Below, in pieces: positions 54,163 through 64,000 of a DNA stretch of 64,000 nucleotides (position 1 is the stretch's first letter; the number at the start of each line of letters is the position of its first letter). The notes under the pieces are model-generated. The model worked only from the letters and a program-made list of their open reading frames with translations. It searched no databases and was not told where the DNA came from. Position numbers and translations under genes: made by a program. This stretch comes from Ecdyonurus torrentis (lineage: Eukaryota > Arthropoda > Insecta > Ephemeroptera > Heptageniidae): positions 12,014,115 through 12,078,114 of the forward strand of contig OX439127.1 of NCBI GenBank assembly GCA_949318235.1. The letters run 5' to 3'.

Positions 54163-56648
54163 CTTATAAAGCAACTGACTGCTGTTGGTCTTATATTATA
54201 TGTGCCACTGTATATAATATAATATATTTATATTTTTCAATAGAGAATATAAGTATTATGTATACAATACATGCAAAAAGATATAGGGTGGCAAATCATA
54301 AGAGAGGTTGACTACAAAAATATGTATAGTATGATTGAGAAGCTTTGACTCTTGGGAATATTGAATGTAGTTCAAAGAAAATAATAATAAAAAATATATA
54401 TGCATACTATACACAAAACGTAAAGTAAAATAATATTACACCGCATAGAACATATAGCAGTGTTATATTTTTAAATCTCTGCTGGGAAATAATAATAATA
54501 ATAACTTTATATGTTTGTCTTTTTACAGACAAAACAATGACTTCATCTGAAGACTTGTCGTGTTAAAAATATAAATAAAAACATTAAAAAAAATAACATT
54601 CAGTACAAAAACACAATATGTGAATATTAAATAATATATATGAATAATTGAAATTTAGTTTTCAATATAAGCTCAATTGAATTATTATTTATCCCCTTGG
54701 CAAAAATAATAATATATGAATCATATTAATATCAATGTAGCATTAAATTTTTGAATAACACAAACCTAAAAGAAAAAATGGAAAGTGTAAAATATTTTTA
54801 CATGTAAAATTAGAAGGAAGCAAGGAAACTATACTATACATATCTCAGGGTCATAATAATATGTTTCATTTCATTTCATTTTTTTTTTTTTCTATAAAAG
54901 AAACTTGTTCAAACATGGCATCCATTAAAAAGTGAAGATATACACGTTAAAATATTTTTTGTCATATAATATTTTGTATAAGGTTCTTCAAAAAGAAAAA
55001 GAGAGAAAAAAAAAGTAAAAAAATGGGCTACCACGCAAGACAACTCTTACAAAATATTTTATTATACTTTATTATTATTATTTTTTTTTTAATTTAATTT
55101 ATTTAATTTAAAAACTTTTCCTTAGGCTTAAAAATTTGCGTGATAAAATCCATATTTTGATATTATTAAGCTTTATATGGTTCACAAATATTTAGCCTTG
55201 ATATATATAATAATAATAATAATAAAATTAGGCAATAATATAATGATATTATACTTGTCAATGAATTGGGATTGCTATTTGTAAGCTTTATTATTATTAT
55301 TAATATAAGAAATATATAGTACATTAAGATCAAGGTATATTTTCTCACGGTGAGAATATGCGGTAGAAACAATTCAAGGTAACAATTATATGTGTGTTTG
55401 ATAATGTGCGGTGTGGTCTGGCTGCACTACTTTACTAATTTTGCTATATTTCTTTAAAATGTTATTTCTTATACGCCTCTGTGAGCCTAAATAACACACA
55501 AGAAAGTAAAGGAATATAATAATAATAAAAAATCAATAATAAATAAATCATGCATCGTATGATTGTCAAGTGTCAACAAAGCAAGAGTTTATTATTATTA
55601 TTCATATAGAAGCTATTTTTAACAGAATTATTAAAATGTTATATGAAACGTGTAACCGATAAATGAATATATTATGTTGAAGCCATAGACCACATAAAAC
55701 CACATGTGCTTTTTAATGAATAAACATGAAATGGGATCTTCAAAACTGATGACAATTTTTACCAGATTGTTAATGTAGCCCCACGAGAGAGCGTGAACAT
55801 ATTGTAAAGTATATGCAATTTGCGTGAATATTCATGTTTCTGACGTCCGAAACATGCAAATATTAGTATAAAATGTTGTGCGGGTTGCATAAATCGAAGT
55901 TTTGTGATCACTGCTACGGAGCTATCAGTTGGGTTTTGAGACAAACTAAAGTTATTCATTTAAAAGTCCCATCAAGTGTTTTGTGATATAAATGCTTTTG
56001 TTTTCTTCTGGTCCATTCCTTTAACAATAAAGCAAATCCTAAAACTGTATACATGCACATACACACATTATATAATTATATATCGTATATAATATAAAGA
56101 TGCGAAATCAGTGGAGTTTGTTTCAAATTTTATAATTTATTATGATGCACGTTTATATAGTGTTTAACCTCATCATCATAACAATTAAAAGTGAATCAGA
56201 AAAAGCAGATGTTTTTTCTGTAGAATTGTAAAATTGCATAGTTTAAAATATGTTGTATATATATTTTTTTTAAGACTTTCTTACATTATACATTTTGATT
56301 ATTTCATACCACAGATAAAATGTAAAATAAATATAATTATTTCTTACCCGCGTTTGTAATTGTATATCACTTTTTTGTGTTTTTAGCAGTTATACGACGG
56401 AAACAAAATTACGTTTGGGTATTTCCATTTATAAACTTGTTACATTACATGTATATATGTATAAATGTATATATACAGAACAGTATATATATATGCGCAT
56501 TCACACTCAAAACTATTATGCCTTTTGTGATATGCAAAATATATAAGACAGTAAAACAAAAACTATAATGCTGTGTAGAAATACTATGGAAAATGATGTA
56601 ATTACATACATATTATAAAAAATTTAACGACAAAGGTCCCAAAATGTG

Positions 56649-60143
<3,495 letters not shown>

Positions 60144-60229
<86 letters not shown>
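60144..60229. repeat. (GA)n microsatellite
   Basis: About 42 pure GA units. Confidence 0.95.
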
Positions 60230-60233
<4 letters not shown>

Positions 60234-60568
60234 TCAATTAAGCTAATCATAATTTAAATACGAAATGTTACTGTCTACAATATATGTGTATACTTCTTCT
60301 TAGTATAAGACTTCATCCTTCAAAAACAACAATGAGTTATACTTTCCTTAATGAGAAATTTATCATTAATTACCATAATTAATTATTATTATTATTCAAT
60401 ACCACTATATACTATAGGTCCACGTTGAAATGTTATCGACCTAAAAGTTATTATTATATTTTAATATTAACAATTGAAGATTTGTATCATTAATTTACGC
60501 ATTAATTATATTTATGACAACATTTAAACTATATAATTTATTTTATATCAAGTCAATAAAATTTATGA

Positions 60569-60569
<1 letters not shown>

Positions 60570-60600
<31 letters not shown>
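60570..60600. repeat. Poly-A tract, 31 nt
   Basis: Thirty-one A after AAAATTTATGAC, with AATAAA about 13 bases upstream, so a plus-strand poly(A) tail of a retroposed transcript is possible; the body was not recognised. Confidence 0.9.
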
Positions 60601-60602
<2 letters not shown>

Positions 60603-61213
60603 TCATGGTATGTAATGTATAAAAAAAAAGTCAAGAAAGAGAGCGAGAGAAAGAGAAGTAATATATTATATAACATATATTGCGATATATACGTATATTA
60701 TAATGTTTAGCGTATATTTTTGGACATCTAATGGAGGTCATAATGACTTGCTTTAAAATGTATTGTCTACTTGTAGTACTAGTTAATGCCGACAAGTATA
60801 ATGCCATTGATGTACATACGGTATTATGTATGTATATGTACTGTATACGTACACAATGCTATATAAATACCATTTAAAAAAGTATTGTATAATACAAAAA
60901 AAAAAAAAATATTTCTTTTCTTAACATTTTTATTGTTACCAGTTGTTATTATATTATGTTAAATTTAAAAAATAAATAAACGACATATAATATGATTGGT
61001 TGATTAAATGTTTTTTTTTATACTATATTTATACTGTAATGTAATAATAATAAAAAAAATGTCTCAATCATCGTGAATATTTAAAAAAATGTATTATAAC
61101 GAATTTATAATGGTATATCATCAATTAGTTTATTAATATGTATAGCCAAAATATTATTATATAGTTATTTAACCTAATTTTTCTAAAACTTTATACTGTA
61201 TGTGCAAATGCAA

Positions 61214-61502
61214 CACTTTAAAAATTGGTGCATTACTTTAGTTACGAATACTAAGTTATTATAAAGATAATCAATTTTAAGTTATTATAAGTATATAGCT
61301 AAAATAATGCATGTTAGCAAATTATTAACAATAACTATTTTAAGTTTTTTTGTGTTTTTTTAAGCTATTTTAAGTTAAAATAGCTATGGTTAATAATTTG
61401 CTAAATTGCATTATTTTAGCTACTCATAATAACTTAAAAGTGATTATCTTTAATAAGTTAGGATTCGTAACTATATAAAGTAATGCACCAATTTTTAGAG
61501 TG
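61214..61502. mobile_element. Element C: 289-bp palindromic MITE
   Basis: The left half starts CACTTTAAAAATTGGTGC and the inverted right half starts CACTCTAAAAATTGGTGC. The two arms (about 61,214-61,344 and 61,373-61,502) align along nearly their whole length with scattered substitutions and small indels. Only a short T-rich loop separates them, with a further hairpin (AGCTATTTTAAG/AAAATAGCT) at the centre. It encodes nothing. Flanks show no clear target duplication, so the superfamily is not assigned. Confidence 0.8.
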
Positions 61503-62158
61503 AATTATATATATAAAGTTTTAAATTTTGTTGAAAAGCATTGTCATTGCATTATAAATTCGGACTTTTATAATAAGAAAGGAGAAAAAAAATGCCATGC
61601 GCATCTTGCACTTTCACATTGTAATATAAAAATTAAAAGCACCCAGATATGACAGAGAGAAGGAAAATAATAAACTTTTGAATTGCCTAATGTAAGTCTT
61701 CAACCTTTTGCTCTTCTCGAAAGAGAAATAAAAATTTCAATTTAAATTTCTGGTTTGAATGAAACAGAAGTTCAAGGAATAGAGAGGGCGGTGTATAGTT
61801 TTGAGATACAGAAAACTTTTGCACTGGAGAGAGAGAGATGGTTTGGAAGTTAATGTGATGGTTCCCATCAAGAGAAAGGTAGTCATCGAACGCACGGGTG
61901 GTCCTCTACTATGCATCCTATCTCGCACCTTTTAGACCAAGACTATGGAAGAATAAACAAACCGACAATCAAAGTATCACGATAGAATATAAAAAAAAAG
62001 GGATATAGAACTCAAACAGTAATAAAATGTAATATTTTATTTCTCATATATACCGACTTTTTATGTAACAATACTATAATCTATTTTCCCCCTCCATCGT
62101 GTAATATCTAATTTAAAATTTTAATAAGAAAATAATTTAGCCAAAAAAAAAATAGAAG

Positions 62159-62168
62159 ACAGAGAGAC

Positions 62169-62249
<81 letters not shown>
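62159..62249. repeat. (GACAGA)/(GA)n compound microsatellite
   Basis: Starts with GACAGAGA units and becomes pure GA (about 37 units). Confidence 0.95.
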
Positions 62250-62252
<3 letters not shown>

Positions 62253-63265
62253 GGAATGTTTTTGGAATTTGAGGTTGGGAATGTGTGGGTGATTTTTATT
62301 GTTAAATATACAGGTGTAATAGAATTAATGCGTAAACACTAACGACCTGAGAATCTTGCATTGTTAAAAAAAAAAGTCTTGATATATAATGCATAAAGCA
62401 TTGATGTTGCAATCACTATTTGGGTTATTATTATTTGTGTACTTAAAATTTCAATTACATTTATTAATATTACTAATCAGTATTTTTTTAAAAATATATT
62501 CCTTATTCTATATACTCCATATCAACTTTTCATCGTGTTTTAAATGACAGTTCCCTGTATAAAAGAGAGAGAAAAAGAGAGAAGTAGAAGTCAATATCAC
62601 TAACGTATGGTTGGATAGAATTAGTTATGACGTTTGACATGTTTGACACTGTGTAAAACCCGCCTTTATCTTTTTATACTAACTGTAAGATTATTAAAAG
62701 TATAAAAAAAAATTAATTAGTTTAAATTAAACATTTGCTATTATAATAATAATAAAGATAGAGATTTTTATGAGGTGCCAGCATCTTATAATAATATGCA
62801 TGAATCGACTATAATATATAAAATATACGCCGCGCAATAAATAGAACCGTTATATTTTTATATAATAAGAACTTGAACGTACTATATATATAAAAAGGTA
62901 ACGAGAAGAAGTTAAAGTTTCCCCTACCCCCGTATTAATGTCAATATGAGTTAAACAAAATATCAAGAACTTACAAATTATGGGCTTATATAATGAATTA
63001 AGGCAAAGGATTAATAAAAATATAATTAATGAAATATTAGAATTTAAAATTTATTGTATATATATAAATACTGTACATTATTATATAGAAGAAGTGTTGT
63101 AAGGTATGCTAAACAATGTCATATGGTATATATATATATTATAATATGTTTTATAAAGCAATCTTGTTGGCTTGAGGCAGTAAGGTTCGTTCCTGACATA
63201 TCGTTTCATATAGCTATGTATATTATGTATATGAGCGGGTGTGACGTAAATATATTTTATAACAG

Positions 63266-63268
<3 letters not shown>

Positions 63269-63331
<63 letters not shown>
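63269..63331. repeat. (AT)n microsatellite
   Basis: About 31 AT units. Confidence 0.95.
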
Positions 63332-63338
<7 letters not shown>

Positions 63339-64000
63339 AAACGTGGGTTAGCCGCAACAAAAACTTTAAAATTAGATATATACATACATAACACTTACTT
63401 ATTCCAAGAACGTATGATCCATGTTGTTATAAAGAAATTTTAAAATTCAAAAATTGCTATTGTTACTCTATATAATAATAATATAATATAAACGAAAGAA
63501 AAAAGCTGCTGGCTAATTTTGTATTTCTTTTTGATGATTTGCTCAAATATAAATAAGATTATACATATGGGAATGTTTTGGGGGGGGAAAAAAAACTTCA
63601 ACAATTTAAGAGGGGGATATTTATAAAATAAATACGAAAAGTATAAATTTTAATTATATAACTTTGTAACTTCTATATTATAAAATAAATATATTGATAT
63701 ATTTTCTTTTATTTATACCGCAGTGTTAATATAAATAAAATAATAATCCACATACAATTCTAATAATAAGAAATAATAATTAATGGCTTTTAATGGGCGA
63801 AATCAGGCAAACAACCTCTCAATTTAACCCAACTGTTTTACAGTAAATACAGTCTCTCTACAATTTACATTGATAATGTGAGACAAATTAATTAAAGACA
63901 ATTAAAAACGTCACAAATTATTTTAATAATTTTGTTAGTAAATTTTAATTAAAATTAGTTCATTTCTTTACTTAAATTTTAATTTAATTTAAATTTATTT

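Larger units (their letters stand above)
60230..64000. other. AT-rich intergenic stretch, right end
   Basis: Contains element C and microsatellites listed separately. A patch at 61,630-61,960 has normal complexity and a 63-codon minus-strand frame; no family match and no convincing splice signals, so it is left unannotated. The last 100 bp is TTTAATT-rich. Confidence 0.45.

Noticed and set aside
61737..61928. 63-codon minus-strand frame
   Set aside because: Normal composition but no family resemblance; a CTCTCTCCAG acceptor-like site falls inside it, which argues against a simple exon.

Overview
This is a very AT-rich, repeat-rich eukaryotic window and almost all of it is non-coding. Long (AT)n, (GA)n/(CT)n, poly-T/A and poly-G tracts, miniature inverted-repeat elements and the single recognisable exon suggest an insect genome. 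An aphid or close hemipteran relative is my best guess, from base composition and from an ACAAAAGGCCC-type miniature repeat; confidence in that is low. There are no prokaryotic features, no rRNA, no convincing tRNA and no CRISPR array. Nearly all longer open frames are translations of simple repeats.

The one gene I can name is on the minus strand at about 40.5-40.7 kb. It is the first coding exon of an ephrin, the ligand of Eph receptor tyrosine kinases: a 60-residue N-terminus with a hydrophobic signal or anchor segment, ending in CTKAFYIHWNTTNP directly before a perfect GTAAGT donor. A CpG-rich, promoter-like island lies just upstream in the gene's own sense, at 41.1-41.6 kb. The rest of the ephrin domain was not found, so positions 1 to about 40,499 are read as part of a very long first intron. 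Positions 41.6-64 kb are read as upstream intergenic DNA.

Within this background there are discrete mobile elements. Two are foldback-type elements of almost the same size. Element A (25,384-26,887) sits inside a TA microsatellite, has CTCCCT/GAGGG-modular arms and carries minus-strand exon-like coding fragments. Element B (50,004-51,501) has 197-bp arms that differ at only two positions, each built of six CpG-rich 33-bp tandem units. Both appear to have TA target duplications. Smaller elements are a 289-bp near-palindromic MITE (61,214-61,502), a 113-bp MITE-like element (42,051-42,163) and a 66-bp miniature inverted repeat (33,237-33,302). A nested hairpin lies in the ephrin intron at 39,031-39,148.

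Layout: 1-40 kb, inferred ephrin intron 1 with most of the long GA/CT arrays and several higher-complexity islands (4.56-5.56, 8.27-8.50, 11.39-11.54, 12.48-12.72, 13.43-13.72, 15.64-16.06, 29.0-29.2 and 39.0-39.2 kb); 40.5-41.6 kb, ephrin 5' end and CpG island; 41.6-64 kb, intergenic DNA with element B, the smaller MITEs, more microsatellites and a few islands (44.1-44.9, 55.7-56.0, 59.5-60.1 and 61.6-62.0 kb). All assignments were made by eye, without alignment or database search.
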